A stretch of 36,215 nucleotides of DNA, taken from NCBI GenBank assembly GCA_028718185.1, contig JAQUMH010000017.1:1-36215 (forward strand). The letters run 5' to 3'. This document shows, piece after piece, positions 15,104 through 23,960 of this stretch (position 1 is the first letter of the stretch; every line of letters begins with the position of its first letter). The translations under genes and the position numbers were made by a program. This DNA comes from Elusimicrobiota bacterium. Lineage in GTDB: Bacteria; Elusimicrobiota; UBA8919. The notes under the pieces are model-generated. The model worked only from the letters and a program-made list of their open reading frames with translations. It was not told the origin of the DNA and searched no databases.

Positions 15104-17098
15104 ATGACAGATTACGCTGCTATTGCTAAACAGTTCGGGGGTGCAAGCCAACCACCTCAAGCCAGCCAATCAGGAGTTGATTATTCATCACTTGCTAAAC
15201 AGTTTGGTGGGGAGACTATACCGCCTCAATCGCAGTCATGGGGTGATGTAGCTACTGGCGCATTAACCTCATTTGTTCCATCTGTAGGGAAGATGGTTGG
15301 TGATGTTGCATCAACGGTAATCCATCCGATTGATACAGCTACAGGACTGGCTAAAACCATTGTAGGAGCAGGCGAGGCAGGAACTGAAAAACTAGCAGGG
15401 ATGGTTAATCCTGAACTTGTTGCATTTAATAGACAGATTAATAAGCCTAGTGAAGAGCAACAAATGGCTGGTCAAATGGGAGACTACTACAAGCAGAAGT
15501 ATGGCTCAATGGAAGGATTTAAGAAAGCCCTAGCAACTGATCCAGCAGGAGTGATGGCTGATGCCGCAACAGTGCTTTCTGGTGGTGGAGCGGCTGTTTC
15601 TAAGCTTCCTTTGTTAGAGAAGGCAGGGATTCAGCTTTCCAAGGCTGGCGCTGCTGTTGATCCTTTGGCAATGACAGCAAAAGCAATAACTGCACCTGTA
15701 GGTTATGTATCTGACAAATTATCGTTTTTTAAGAACCCAGAACAAGCAGCGGTTGAAAAACTTGCAGAACAAGCAGGCGGTAAAGAAGAACTCGCAAAGG
15801 CTATTGATACAGCTCTAAGCGAAGGCGAAACCGTTTCAGGAACCCCTTATACATTAGGACAGGCAGGTAAAAATGCTGGTATCGCAGCGACTGAACGCGC
15901 TAGAAGCGCGGTGGCTCCAGAAGTATATCAGCAGACTTATGAAACCCAAAGAACCGGAAGAGTTAATGCTTTAAATGATCTTGCCAAAGACGAGGAGACT
16001 TTGAGAGCCGCTATCGAGGCTAGAGACGAATCCGCCAAGGCGATGTATGAACCTGCTTTTCAGTCTGATTTGCAAAGACAACAAGCCGAGCAAATGGCGG
16101 CTAATGCTCGTAGGAATTTACAAACTGGCGGCATTGGTGGAGTTGGTCAAGCAGAAATATCGCTTTCGCCCAAACTCGAAAAGTTAAAAACTAATCCTGT
16201 TATTCAGTCAGCAAAACGAGATGCTACAAATCTTGCTGCGACCTATGGTGAAGATATAGGCGATCCAATGCAATCGCTAAAAGGTCTTCATTATATGAAA
16301 TTGGCGATTGATAGCCAATTGAATAGACCCGTAGCTAATACAGCTTTAGGTTCTCATTCTGCTGCTGCTTTGAGTTCTACTAAACGCGCCCTCATGGATG
16401 CGATAGTCGGAACTGAAAATAAACCTGGTATCTCTCCGGCATATGGTAATGCAGTAAAACAATATGCAGAGATGAGCAAGCCTATCAACCAGATGCAAGT
16501 AGGCCAGAAATTACTTTCTACATTGGTAGGCGAGGCGACTAAATATGGAGCAAACCCCGCCCAAGCTAAGGCCGCATTCTTCAGGGCTTTGGAAAACGCT
16601 CCAGCTATGATTAAGCGCGAAACAGGTATGTCCAAGCAATTGGAAGATGTGCTTACCCCTGAACAAATGACTAACGTTAATCGAGTGGCAAGAGAACTCG
16701 CTAAAGAAGTAGATTTGCAAAATTTGGGCAAAGGAGCCGGATCGGATACTGTCCAAAAAGCAGCCCGTAATAATATGCTTTCTGGTATTTCTTCAATGGT
16801 GACTAATAATAGATTGTCGAGAACAGGGCAGGCAGTATCTTTCCTGACTAGACTGATTAAAGAAGGCAAGGATATTAGAAGTAATGCTTACATGGATGCG
16901 ATGATCCAAAACCCAAAACTTGCTAAACAAGCATTGGAAAATGTAAATATTAAAAACCCCGGACGAATTTCGACATTGGCGCAAAAAGGTATAGATGCAA
17001 CAGCTATTGTTCCAGGCGCAAATAGGTTTGCTGAACTAATCAAACAAAACCCACGACTTGCAGCTAATCTAGCTTATCAAGCACAGCCTAAGAGATGA
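15104..17098 (+). CDS. Large ejection/internal virion protein, gp16-position
   Basis: A 664-residue protein. The N-terminus contains a tandem repeat, DYAAIAKQFGG then DYSSLAKQFGG, a short motif common at the start of large phage internal proteins. Two hydrophobic, glycine-rich stretches (about 50-85 and 145-200) could insert into membrane during ejection. The rest is helical and alanine/lysine-rich. It is the third of the ejection set; the following fibre gene starts in its stop (ATGA). Confidence 0.6.
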   Translation: MTDYAAIAKQFGGASQPPQASQSGVDYSSLAKQFGGETIPPQSQSWGDVATGALTSFVPSVGKMVGDVASTVIHPIDTATGLAKTIVGAGEAGTEKLAGMVNPELVAFNRQINKPSEEQQMAGQMGDYYKQKYGSMEGFKKALATDPAGVMADAATVLSGGGAAVSKLPLLEKAGIQLSKAGAAVDPLAMTAKAITAPVGYVSDKLSFFKNPEQAAVEKLAEQAGGKEELAKAIDTALSEGETVSGTPYTLGQAGKNAGIAATERARSAVAPEVYQQTYETQRTGRVNALNDLAKDEETLRAAIEARDESAKAMYEPAFQSDLQRQQAEQMAANARRNLQTGGIGGVGQAEISLSPKLEKLKTNPVIQSAKRDATNLAATYGEDIGDPMQSLKGLHYMKLAIDSQLNRPVANTALGSHSAAALSSTKRALMDAIVGTENKPGISPAYGNAVKQYAEMSKPINQMQVGQKLLSTLVGEATKYGANPAQAKAAFFRALENAPAMIKRETGMSKQLEDVLTPEQMTNVNRVARELAKEVDLQNLGKGAGSDTVQKAARNNMLSGISSMVTNNRLSRTGQAVSFLTRLIKEGKDIRSNAYMDAMIQNPKLAKQALENVNIKNPGRISTLAQKGIDATAIVPGANRFAELIKQNPRLAANLAYQAQPKR

Positions 17099-18768
17099 TT
17101 CCTTTAGCCCAGCCCCCTAAAAAGGATGACCGTTCATTCGATGACTGGATGTATCGGATGTGGAAACGCATATCATCTGCTGCGGGGATAGCTTGGTCAC
17201 TCGTAGATAAAACAGGTGCTAATCTAGCTGATATTCCAACTCGTCATCATGATGATTTGCAGTACATTCCTGCCAATCCAATTCTGCTATCAGAGATAGA
17301 TACTGATGAGCCAATATTTATTCCTCCACCACAGACATATGATTTTGACCATGTAACATTCCCTGCTAAATATTCATTAGGGAATATGGCTCATGTGTAT
17401 TCATTGCAAGAATTAATGAACCATGAATGGTCAGCGGGTGTGGTGGATGGTGCTGTATTAACAGATAATGGAAATGGAACAATATCATTAAGCTCTGCTG
17501 TGGCTGTTTTAAGGGCATCTACTGATCCTCATTTAACTTTATACGGTGTAGTAACTCCAGCGCAGTTAAATATTGCTCTTACTGATAATGCTGCGAATTA
17601 TGTTTATATAGATTGGAATGCAGGAAGTCCTACATTTAATGTGAGTACATCAATTGCATCATTTAACTGTCTTGATAAATGTATTGCTTATGTTGTACAT
17701 AGGAATGGGAATTCTCTTCATTGGATAGATGCGAGAGAACAAAATGTAGATGGGAATAGGAAAACACGTCAATTATTCTTGAAGTATTCCAGATTCATTC
17801 ATGCAGAAGGCGGGACAATTATAGGTTCATCTGGATTAGCTGTTACTCTAACTGCTGGAACTTTTTTCTTTATGCTCCAACAGATTGATCATATTGCATT
17901 TGATACCTCAATAGCAGGAACTGCCAATGCTAATGTTTTTGATATGTGGTATAGAGATGGAGTTGGAGGATGGACTACTGTTCCAAGTTCAAAAGTTATT
18001 GATACTACAGTATATGATAATAATACCGGAACACCTGCAACATTAAGTAATAATAAATATGGGGTTACATGGTTTTATGTAATAAACGATTCTCCTAGTG
18101 AATTACACGCAGTGATGGGGGAATTACAATATGCTAATTTGGCCGAGGCTGCTAATGCAACACCCCCAGCATCTATTCCGTCAATAATATCTGGGTTAGG
18201 GTCATTAGTCGGATTTGTTGCTTATCAGAAAGCGAATACAGTTTTTGATGCGGTTTATTCTGCATTTACACAACTATTTTCATCTTCTTCAGCCACAAAT
18301 CACAATGGACTTGCTGGCTTGCAGGGTGGGACTGTTAATCAATATTACCATCTTACTGCGGCTCAATCCTCACAGGTAAATGATTTTATTAGCCGTGGCG
18401 CAATAGGTATCCCTGGAATGGATGGGGAAGATGGACAAGACGGTATGCCAGTACCAGGCCCACAAGGATTGACCGGCCTACAAGGGCCAGCAGGTATAAA
18501 CGGAATAGTTGGAAGAGATGGATATACTATTCCGGGGATAGATGGCGAGGATGGACAAGACGGCTATCCAGGGCAACAAGGTAATCCAGGTGCTACCGGA
18601 GCAACAGGTGCACAAGGGCCAGCAGGCCCACAAGGAATGGCGGGAATTGGATTAGATGGAGAAGATGGCGAAAGTGGATATATTTATTTACAATCACAGA
18701 CTATTGCTGCTGTAGGGTCTGGTCTAACCCATCCGCAAGTATTAACAAGAGTATCATTTAGAATGTAA
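17095..18768 (+). CDS. Tail fibre/adhesin with collagen-like repeats (fibre 1)
   Basis: A 557-residue protein. The N-terminal 60 residues (RSFDDWMYRMWKRISSAAG) look like the tail-attachment end of podoviral fibres. A beta-rich middle follows. From about residue 440 to 540 it is made of GxY collagen-like triplets (GPQGLTGLQGPAG, GATGATGAQGPAGPQG) broken by four GEDG(Q/E)DG blocks. Such triplets form trimeric stalks in phage fibres. The C-terminus is a short cap. The gene is AT-richer than the capsid genes. Receptor unknown. Confidence 0.8.
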   Translation: MIPLAQPPKKDDRSFDDWMYRMWKRISSAAGIAWSLVDKTGANLADIPTRHHDDLQYIPANPILLSEIDTDEPIFIPPPQTYDFDHVTFPAKYSLGNMAHVYSLQELMNHEWSAGVVDGAVLTDNGNGTISLSSAVAVLRASTDPHLTLYGVVTPAQLNIALTDNAANYVYIDWNAGSPTFNVSTSIASFNCLDKCIAYVVHRNGNSLHWIDAREQNVDGNRKTRQLFLKYSRFIHAEGGTIIGSSGLAVTLTAGTFFFMLQQIDHIAFDTSIAGTANANVFDMWYRDGVGGWTTVPSSKVIDTTVYDNNTGTPATLSNNKYGVTWFYVINDSPSELHAVMGELQYANLAEAANATPPASIPSIISGLGSLVGFVAYQKANTVFDAVYSAFTQLFSSSSATNHNGLAGLQGGTVNQYYHLTAAQSSQVNDFISRGAIGIPGMDGEDGQDGMPVPGPQGLTGLQGPAGINGIVGRDGYTIPGIDGEDGQDGYPGQQGNPGATGATGAQGPAGPQGMAGIGLDGEDGESGYIYLQSQTIAAVGSGLTHPQVLTRVSFRM

Positions 18769-18780
18769 AGGAGAATCATC

Positions 18781-19155
18781 ATGGCTTCAAATAAACTGTT
18801 CAACTTCGGCCCAGTGGCCTTAACTGCTACCCTGACAACCAATATCCTTAATTCGAATATTACGTCATTGGCTGGCCCTGTAGGTTTCACAGCTACTCAA
18901 CCTTATATTATTTTGCGACATATTCGCATAGTAAATAAAACTGCTGGCGCTGTTACATTTTCTCTCTGGAAAGGTGCGACAGGTGGTAATGCTGCTGGTA
19001 CTGAGGTAATTGGCATAGGTCAATCAGTTGCTGCAAACTCGTCTTATGATTGGTATGGAATTATGCGTTTTGATGCTGCTGACTTCTTGGTTGGCGGTGC
19101 TAGTGCAGGTACATCATTGTCGATTCAAGGTGAGGGCGAAATTGGCCTGATATAA
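18781..19155 (+). CDS. Hypothetical virion-associated beta protein
   Basis: A 124-residue protein between two collagen-containing fibre genes, with AAAGGAG upstream. It is S/G/A/T-rich with alternating hydrophobics, probably a single beta-sandwich (ILRHIRIVNKTAGAVTFSLW). It could be a fibre cap or knob subunit or a chaperone; I recognise no family. Confidence 0.6.
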   Translation: MASNKLFNFGPVALTATLTTNILNSNITSLAGPVGFTATQPYIILRHIRIVNKTAGAVTFSLWKGATGGNAAGTEVIGIGQSVAANSSYDWYGIMRFDAADFLVGGASAGTSLSIQGEGEIGLI

Positions 19156-19156
19156 A

Positions 19157-20509
19157 ATGATATTAGATACAACAACCCGAAAGCTGCAAGTTGCGTTAAA
19201 TACCACATTAACAACGGCAAATATGCCTGTCGTTGTTGATTGGATAGATAATACATCAACTACATTTTATCCAGGTGTCACTCCGTCAAATACGAATGGA
19301 ACGACACTTGTTGATATACTTGCGGCTCCTGCTGCATCGACACAGCGTAAGGTTAATGGAATAACAATCCATAACTTAGATACAGCAGTCAAGACTGTAT
19401 TAGTCTATCTAAATGACAACGGGACATCTTATCAATTAGTAGATGCAATCTTGCAAGTCAGTGACACTTTAGGATATACAGATTCTAAAGGCTGGTATGT
19501 CATGGATTCATCCGGAGCTATAAAGGGAGTTGGCCCGACTGGAGCTACTGGTGCCAATGGTGCGAATGGTGTACCTGGTAATATTGGTATGCCAGGACTT
19601 GATGGTGATAATGGAGAAGACAGTTTCCATATACCAGGAGCAACAGGAGCAACAGGCCCACAAGGATTGATAGGGCCACAAGGTATACCGGGTATTGCTT
19701 TGGATGGTGTTGATGGTGAAGAGGCTATGCCTATTCCTGGCCCCCAAGGGCCAACTGGGTCTACTGGAGCGGCTGGAACTGGAGTTGGTGGAATATTCAG
19801 CACTACTTGTACACAGGCATCAGGAGCGCTAACGTTTGGTCTTGATGCTGGGTCAATACAATTTAGACAAACAACTCTAACTACTGGCGTTCCAGTAAGT
19901 CGGTCGTTCTCCGCATTATCTTTAGTCCTTCCCTCTGGCGGTACGTTGGGTGCGGTGACTACGGTTCAGGCTCGTATAGTTTTAGTAGCGATTGATAACG
20001 CTGGAACAGTTGAACTTGCCTGTATCAATATTGCTGGTGGTAATGACCTAAGCGAAACTGGAACAATCAACACCACGGCGATCTCTGCTGCTGCAACTGC
20101 TAACAACGTATTTTACTCAACTACTGCTAGAACAGGTGTCGCTTACAAAATTGTAGGCGTAGTTGATGTAGTAAACACTGCCGGTGCTTGGGGTAACCCA
20201 ACATTGGTACAAGGTGCTGGTGGTAATGCTGTAACAGCGATGAGTTCGCTGGGGTATGGGCAGACTTGGCAGAATGTTACTGGTAGTAGAGTAGTAGGAA
20301 CAACGTACTATAATACAACAGGGAAGCCTATATATGTAATAGCAACATCCACAGCTGCGTTTGGGTTAACATTTTCTGTAGGTGGCTTTGTAGTAGTACC
20401 ACTACTTAATAATGGCATATGGGCATATGTAGTTGTTCCTCCTGGTGTTCCTTATTTGATGCCTAGCACAAACACCCCTATAATAAATACTTGGTATGAA
20501 CTTCGTTAA
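19157..20509 (+). CDS. Second tail fibre with collagen-like repeats (fibre 2)
   Basis: A 450-residue protein starting one base after the previous stop. Residues 1-125 form a beta domain. Residues 127-212 carry collagen-like triplets (GPTGATGANGANG, GPQGLIGPQGIPG) with acidic GDNGED and GVDGEE interruptions like those in fibre 1. The C-terminal 240 residues form a T/A/V-rich beta domain, likely the receptor-binding tip. Two collagen fibres in series suggest a composite appendage or two specificities. Confidence 0.75.
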   Translation: MILDTTTRKLQVALNTTLTTANMPVVVDWIDNTSTTFYPGVTPSNTNGTTLVDILAAPAASTQRKVNGITIHNLDTAVKTVLVYLNDNGTSYQLVDAILQVSDTLGYTDSKGWYVMDSSGAIKGVGPTGATGANGANGVPGNIGMPGLDGDNGEDSFHIPGATGATGPQGLIGPQGIPGIALDGVDGEEAMPIPGPQGPTGSTGAAGTGVGGIFSTTCTQASGALTFGLDAGSIQFRQTTLTTGVPVSRSFSALSLVLPSGGTLGAVTTVQARIVLVAIDNAGTVELACINIAGGNDLSETGTINTTAISAAATANNVFYSTTARTGVAYKIVGVVDVVNTAGAWGNPTLVQGAGGNAVTAMSSLGYGQTWQNVTGSRVVGTTYYNTTGKPIYVIATSTAAFGLTFSVGGFVVVPLLNNGIWAYVVVPPGVPYLMPSTNTPIINTWYELR

Positions 20510-20518
20510 GGATAAAAC

Positions 20519-20884
20519 ATGACCCAATACTTCAACGTAAATAACCAAGTCCACGTCCTTGATGATGGGATAGACCCTGCTGAGTATATCAAGCAGCCAT
20601 ACACTGTAATTACAAAGGCAGAAGCGGATGTAATGCTTACTCCGCCAGCACCTACAGCACAGCAGCAAAGAGACGCAATTCAAGCTCAGATTGATGCACT
20701 AGAGTCAGCTACCCACATGAACCGCTTTGTCCGCGAGGCTATGCTTCTTATCTCGGTTCAACAGGCTCAGGCATTAGGTTTAACCGAACCTCAACTATAC
20801 GCAGCCAATATCGGCTACAAGAAAGTAAAAGACTTGGACACTCAAATCGTCGCACTCCGTACTCAAAAGGATGCCATTGTATGA
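20519..20884 (+). CDS. Putative tail fibre assembly-type or accessory protein
   Basis: A 121-residue protein just after the fibre gene. Residues 35-75 (KAEADVMLTPPAPTAQQQRDAIQAQ) give the P/Q linker plus coiled coil pattern common in small proteins downstream of phage fibres, including fibre chaperones. The role is inferred only from that pattern. It ends in an ATGA overlap with the lysis-region membrane protein. Confidence 0.5.
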   Translation: MTQYFNVNNQVHVLDDGIDPAEYIKQPYTVITKAEADVMLTPPAPTAQQQRDAIQAQIDALESATHMNRFVREAMLLISVQQAQALGLTEPQLYAANIGYKKVKDLDTQIVALRTQKDAIV

Positions 20885-21252
20885 AAACCATCGCCGAATT
20901 GATTTCTCAGCTTAGTCTTGACTATGTATTCCTCACAGTTAAGTGGATGTTCATCACGCTAGTTTACTTCCTTGCGATTATGAAGGTCAGAGAGATTCGC
21001 GATGCTGGCGGATTTACTTGGGCGAATAAGCCTTTCTTCTACGTCATCCTATTCATTGGCCTGATTCGTGATGCGGGATTAAACATCATCATGTCTGTTA
21101 TCTTCTTGCAGGTTCCACGTTATCCTGATGAATACTTGCTAACAGCCAGATTGAAGAACCTAATCAGGAATGACACAGGATGGAGAGGTGATATTGCTTA
21201 CTTCTTATGCAATCACTTCCTAAATCCAGCTGATAAGAATCATTGTGGTTAA
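20881..21252 (+). CDS. Membrane protein at start of lysis region
   Basis: A 123-residue protein with two hydrophobic segments (about 15-36 and 50-80) and a soluble C-terminus with cysteine and histidine (FLCNHFLNPADKNHC). Proteins of this layout, ending LTARLK...G.RG.IA..LCN..L.P.D..H, recur in podoviral lysis regions without a proven role. It could be a holin-related or pinholin-type membrane protein. Start coupled to the previous gene. Confidence 0.6.
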   Translation: MKTIAELISQLSLDYVFLTVKWMFITLVYFLAIMKVREIRDAGGFTWANKPFFYVILFIGLIRDAGLNIIMSVIFLQVPRYPDEYLLTARLKNLIRNDTGWRGDIAYFLCNHFLNPADKNHCG

Positions 21253-21261
21253 TTAAAGGGG

Positions 21262-21543
21262 ATGATGATGGAAGAGTTGTACGACGGATACCGGAGACGA
21301 GTAAGTGACAAACTGGAGAATGATTTTATGGGTTGTCCAAGGTACGACAAGCATGAACTAACTGATGACCAGATAGAAGAAATAGCCGAGAGAGCTGCTG
21401 AGAAAGCAATCAAAAAGGCAAAAGATGACATCTACAAAGATGTGGGCGAAACAGTAGTGGGGAAGTTTAAATGGATGGTAGGGGCAATCGTAGTAGGGGT
21501 ATTTGTGTGGATGGTATCTCACGGACTCATCTCAGTGAAATAA
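21262..21543 (+). CDS. Tail-anchored small membrane protein
   Basis: A 93-residue protein with AAAGGGGATG upstream; the first of the three adjacent ATGs cannot be told apart. Residues 1-68 are charged and helical (EEIAERAAEKAIKKAKDDIY). Residues 70-88 form one transmembrane segment near the C-terminus. This resembles small phage membrane proteins near holins. The function is unproven. Confidence 0.6.
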   Translation: MMMEELYDGYRRRVSDKLENDFMGCPRYDKHELTDDQIEEIAERAAEKAIKKAKDDIYKDVGETVVGKFKWMVGAIVVGVFVWMVSHGLISVK

Positions 21544-21585
21544 GTTTTGAACAAAGAAGCGTAGCACTTTTTAAAAGGCTGACCA

Positions 21586-21984
21586 GTGATAACTCTAGAG
21601 CAATACTTCATCACCCGGACTCACTCAGCAGAGCAAGCGGGGTATGCGATGGACTTACTAACCCGTGTGAATGCACTGCTAGACGAGTACACCGAAGCCA
21701 CTGGGAAGCCTGTGCTAATCAACAGATTTACAGGCAGCCAAATATCGGGTGCAACTGAGGGGGGATTTAGGCTTCCTACCTGCACTCAAGGGGCTACTAA
21801 CTCGTCTCACAAAGAGGCTAAGGCAGTAGACGTATATGACCCTGATGAAGGTTTAGACAACTGGATAACCCGTGCAATATTGGTCAAATATGACCTGTAT
21901 CGCGAGCATCCAGACTATACCCACGGATGGTGTCATTTAACCACTAGACAGCCGAAGTCAGGCACAAGAACATTTATCCCGTAG
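21586..21984 (+). CDS. Endolysin, M15-type zinc peptidase
   Basis: A 132-residue protein that starts at GTG 21586, with AAAAGG eight bases upstream. It matches the D-Ala-D-Ala carboxypeptidase-like (M15) fold: S73-S74-H75 followed by A80-V81-D82 gives the HxxxxxxD zinc motif, and W115-C116-H117 gives the third ligand. It should cut peptide cross-links in peptidoglycan at lysis. It has no signal peptide, so export depends on a holin, and a holin candidate follows directly. Confidence 0.85.
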   Translation: MITLEQYFITRTHSAEQAGYAMDLLTRVNALLDEYTEATGKPVLINRFTGSQISGATEGGFRLPTCTQGATNSSHKEAKAVDVYDPDEGLDNWITRAILVKYDLYREHPDYTHGWCHLTTRQPKSGTRTFIP

Positions 21985-21992
21985 GAGCTTAT

Positions 21993-22187
21993 ATGGTACA
22001 GGGTGCACTTAAATCTAAAACAATGTGGTTCAATGCTATCGTTGCCTCACTAGCAGCATTTGAGGGTGTTTTTAATGTACTTCAGCCCTATGTAGCAGGT
22101 AATGTATATGCTTACATTACAATCGCTCTAGCGGTCGGTAATGCGTTTCTAAGGGTGTTAACTACTCAAGCGCTGGAGGATAAATGA
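21993..22187 (+). CDS. Holin candidate
   Basis: A 64-residue protein with a strong GTAGGAG upstream. Two hydrophobic segments (about 11-28 and 36-58) joined by a short polar loop and a charged C-terminus (EDK) fit a class II holin. It lies between endolysin and spanin-like genes, and overlaps the next start (ATGA). Confidence 0.7.
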   Translation: MVQGALKSKTMWFNAIVASLAAFEGVFNVLQPYVAGNVYAYITIALAVGNAFLRVLTTQALEDK

Positions 22188-22459
22188 GTACACGCTTAAT
22201 AGCCGGGATATGTCTTGTCATCGGATTGCTGTCTGCTGGCTGGTTCGTTCGTGGATGGTATGAAGAAAGCCAAGACGCTAAGATGCTTAAACTAGCTATC
22301 AAAGCTCAAGAATCTGCGGCTGCTGAAATAGCCAAGATTCAAATTAAGAACACCACTATTTACAATAAGGTGGTAGAACATACCTACCACGATCCAGTGT
22401 ACCAAGACTGCAAACACACTCCCGAAGTCTATCAATCTATCTTGGAGCTATTCAAATGA
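22184..22459 (+). CDS. Rz-like inner-membrane spanin subunit candidate
   Basis: A 91-residue protein with an N-terminal anchor (about residues 4-26) and a helical periplasmic part (EESQDAKMLKLAIKAQESAA), ending in a cysteine-containing stretch. Its position after endolysin and holin, the size and the N-in topology match i-spanins, which bridge to the outer membrane in the last step of Gram-negative lysis. It ends in an ATGA overlap. Confidence 0.6.
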   Translation: MSTRLIAGICLVIGLLSAGWFVRGWYEESQDAKMLKLAIKAQESAAAEIAKIQIKNTTIYNKVVEHTYHDPVYQDCKHTPEVYQSILELFK

Positions 22460-22671
22460 TCGAAACTATCGTAGTAATAGCTTTCTTCTTGGGTGGATAT
22501 GAATACGGCAAAGTATCAGTAGATGTTCCTACATGCCCATCAGTGGCATTTTCAACTGTAGAATGCCCTGAGATATATCCTCCAGAGGATTCAAGTTTTG
22601 GATCCACAACCAGAGCGTACACTAGCTTGATTACGACTTACAGGTCATGTAAAAAATCATGCACTAAGTAG
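22456..22671 (+). CDS. Possible second spanin-type protein
   Basis: A 71-residue ORF overlapping the end of the Rz-like gene, as Rz1 genes often do. It has a hydrophobic N-terminus (residues 3-15) and cysteines at about 27, 38, 65 and 69. It lacks a clear lipobox at the signal end, so it is not a convincing o-spanin lipoprotein. Its 3' end overlaps the convergent leftward gene by eight bases. Confidence 0.5.
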   Translation: MIETIVVIAFFLGGYEYGKVSVDVPTCPSVAFSTVECPEIYPPEDSSFGSTTRAYTSLITTYRSCKKSCTK

Positions 22672-22825
22672 GCTTATGAGTAATCCACACACTCAATTTA
22701 AGCAAATCACCCATAATCTTTAGAGTCATGTTTAACGCTTCTGCATAAGCCTTGCGCTCAAGCGTATTAATCAGAATAGTAACTCGCTTATTTAAATCAC
22801 AGGTAATCTCTGAGTAATCATTCAT
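22664..22825 (-). CDS. Hypothetical 53-residue protein at end of leftward operon
   Basis: It starts at ATG 22825-22823, overlapping the stop of the preceding leftward gene as ATGA, and ends at TAG 22664. The protein (MNDYSEITCDLNKRVTILIN...) is helical, with the look of a small dimeric or ribbon-helix type protein, but nothing is recognisable. It is the last leftward gene, colliding with the lysis genes; no terminator is visible between them. Confidence 0.6.
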   Translation of the reverse strand: MNDYSEITCDLNKRVTILINTLERKAYAEALNMTLKIMGDLLKLSVWITHKPT

Positions 22826-22980
22826 CGTGTCACCATCATAAACATCAATACACTCAATGTCCCACAGATACCCCCAAGAGCAGCAGCCATACCGAATATA
22901 AACAGTGCAAGCTTCACCTTCTGCTTCACCATTTCATTATCCTGCTCACAAGCGCACCCTTCGCAAGTATAGTCTTCCAT
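22822..22980 (-). CDS. Small cysteine-rich membrane protein
   Basis: A 52-residue ORF with a strong GGGGG-type binding site. The N-terminus CEGCACEQ offers a metal-binding cluster. Residues 24-50 are hydrophobic, methionine- and glycine-rich, and form one transmembrane helix. Lysines before the helix predict an N-in orientation. Coupled to both neighbours. Function unknown. Confidence 0.6.
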   Translation of the reverse strand: MEDYTCEGCACEQDNEMVKQKVKLALFIFGMAAALGGICGTLSVLMFMMVTR

Positions 22981-23418
22981 TTAAACCCCCTTTTGATATG
23001 CTGATATTTTAAGCTTCCCTTTATGTGGATTCTTAAATAACTCAGGCCACACACCTTGCCATGCATCCTGAAACTTACTCACTGCTACTTTCTTTGCTGC
23101 CTTCGATAAGGTAATTGGCTCTGATGGTTTTTGATTGTGCCTGACCTTTTCTCCGAATGTCTTAAACTCATATACCCTTACCATTGTTTTAGACTGTATC
23201 CACTCAGGTACAAACGATGGCCGAATCTTTTTAGGCTGACCATGCTCCATTATAGGAGCGAGTTCACCATTTTCACAACGGTCACTGATGTAAGAATGTA
23301 TCGCTCTCAGCTCACGATTTGTAGCATGTTTTGAAAGCAAGTCGTAACAGGTGAATGTTTTAACACCACCTTCTTTCATCATGATTAACCGTTCACGGCA
23401 GTCTTTTGCAAAGCTCAT
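22981..23418 (-). CDS. Hypothetical 145-residue early protein
   Basis: It overlaps the previous gene's stop (ATGA at 23418-23415). It is basic, with CRERLIMMKEGGVKTFTCYD, a region reminiscent of a winged-helix start, and a lysine-rich C-terminus (LSKAAKKVAVSK). A DNA-binding role is possible but unproven. Immediately downstream is the cysteine-rich membrane gene. Confidence 0.65.
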   Translation of the reverse strand: MSFAKDCRERLIMMKEGGVKTFTCYDLLSKHATNRELRAIHSYISDRCENGELAPIMEHGQPKKIRPSFVPEWIQSKTMVRVYEFKTFGEKVRHNQKPSEPITLSKAAKKVAVSKFQDAWQGVWPELFKNPHKGKLKISAYQKGV

Positions 23419-23648
23419 TTGTAGTCCTTTATCTTAGCCCATGGTAAGTTATCGAAGCGGGCATCATTCATGTTGTAAATTCCTATATTCATATCTAATT
23501 CGCACACATACCAAAATGAACCGTCTTCATTTGTAACAAATTCGTCTACACTGAATGGTGGTGCATCTTTCCCGCAATCTACGCCACGATAATCCCTTAT
23601 ATACCAGCCAGATTCTTTTGGTTGCTTGTCTTTATGCCATTTCATCAT
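23415..23648 (-). CDS. Hypothetical 77-residue protein downstream of cassette array 1
   Basis: A tryptophan- and aspartate-rich protein (MMKWHKDKQPKESGWY...). The layout, WxxxxxPxxSGWY then an FxVDEF stretch, resembles small phage proteins of the DUF551 kind, but only loosely. The GGAG binding site is formed right at the border with the cassette array's terminal element (ends 23655), so this is the first phage gene after the array. Confidence 0.65.
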   Translation of the reverse strand: MMKWHKDKQPKESGWYIRDYRGVDCGKDAPPFSVDEFVTNEDGSFWYVCELDMNIGIYNMNDARFDNLPWAKIKDYK

Positions 23649-23654
23649 TTACTC

Positions 23655-23710
23655 CATTAGGTGTGTTTATTAGGATATACACCGATTAAGGTGCATATCA
23701 TACGTTAGGC
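23655..23710 (-). repeat. Terminal attC-like element of array 1
   Basis: It begins with R'' GCCTAAC, which contains the stop of the last cassette gene, followed by a stem (ATATGCACC / GGTGTATAT) and a degenerate R' AATAAAC at 23671-23665, then ACACCTAATG. It is 49/56 identical to the element ending array 2 (34205-34260). The two flanks differ completely right after ATG. Confidence 0.75.
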
Positions 23711-23896
23711 AGCATCATCAAACCAATTTGGCGCATATGCAGCTATGAGCAAAAAAATTGGCCATATAATCGGCAGCGGTGGAACATCCCATACAGGATG
23801 ATTCGCAGCTTTAAACACAGCTTTCGTGCCAAATCCGATAGACAACCATATGAACACCAAAATACAGCTAACAATCGTTTCCACATTCTTCTCCAT
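23705..23896 (-). CDS. Cassette gene: two-span membrane protein
   Basis: A 63-residue protein in the last cassette of array 1. The cassette opens GTTAGGC and the gene's TAA stop lies in its closing GCCTAAC. There are two hydrophobic segments (about 7-26 and 40-55) with a proline-rich link (WDVPPLPIIW). The start ATG lies eight bases from the R' box, with no strong binding site. Membrane proteins of unknown role are common in integron cassettes. Confidence 0.7.
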   Translation of the reverse strand: MEKNVETIVSCILVFIWLSIGFGTKAVFKAANHPVWDVPPLPIIWPIFLLIAAYAPNWFDDAA

Positions 23897-23900
23897 TATT

Positions 23901-23960
23901 GCCTAACAGTTACATCAACACGGACTTCGTTACACTCAGCCGGTTATGTTGGCGTTGGAC
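23901..23960 (-). repeat. attC site, 60 bp
   Basis: R'' GTCCAAC (23960-23954) to R' GTTAGGC (23907-23901). R'' is the exact complement of the GTTGGAC that opens the cassette it closes. Confidence 0.75.

Noticed and set aside
22672-22980. Apparent gene-free gap between the lysis genes and the leftward operon
   Set aside because: Closer reading shows two coupled leftward genes (22664-22825 and 22822-22980), so it is not empty.
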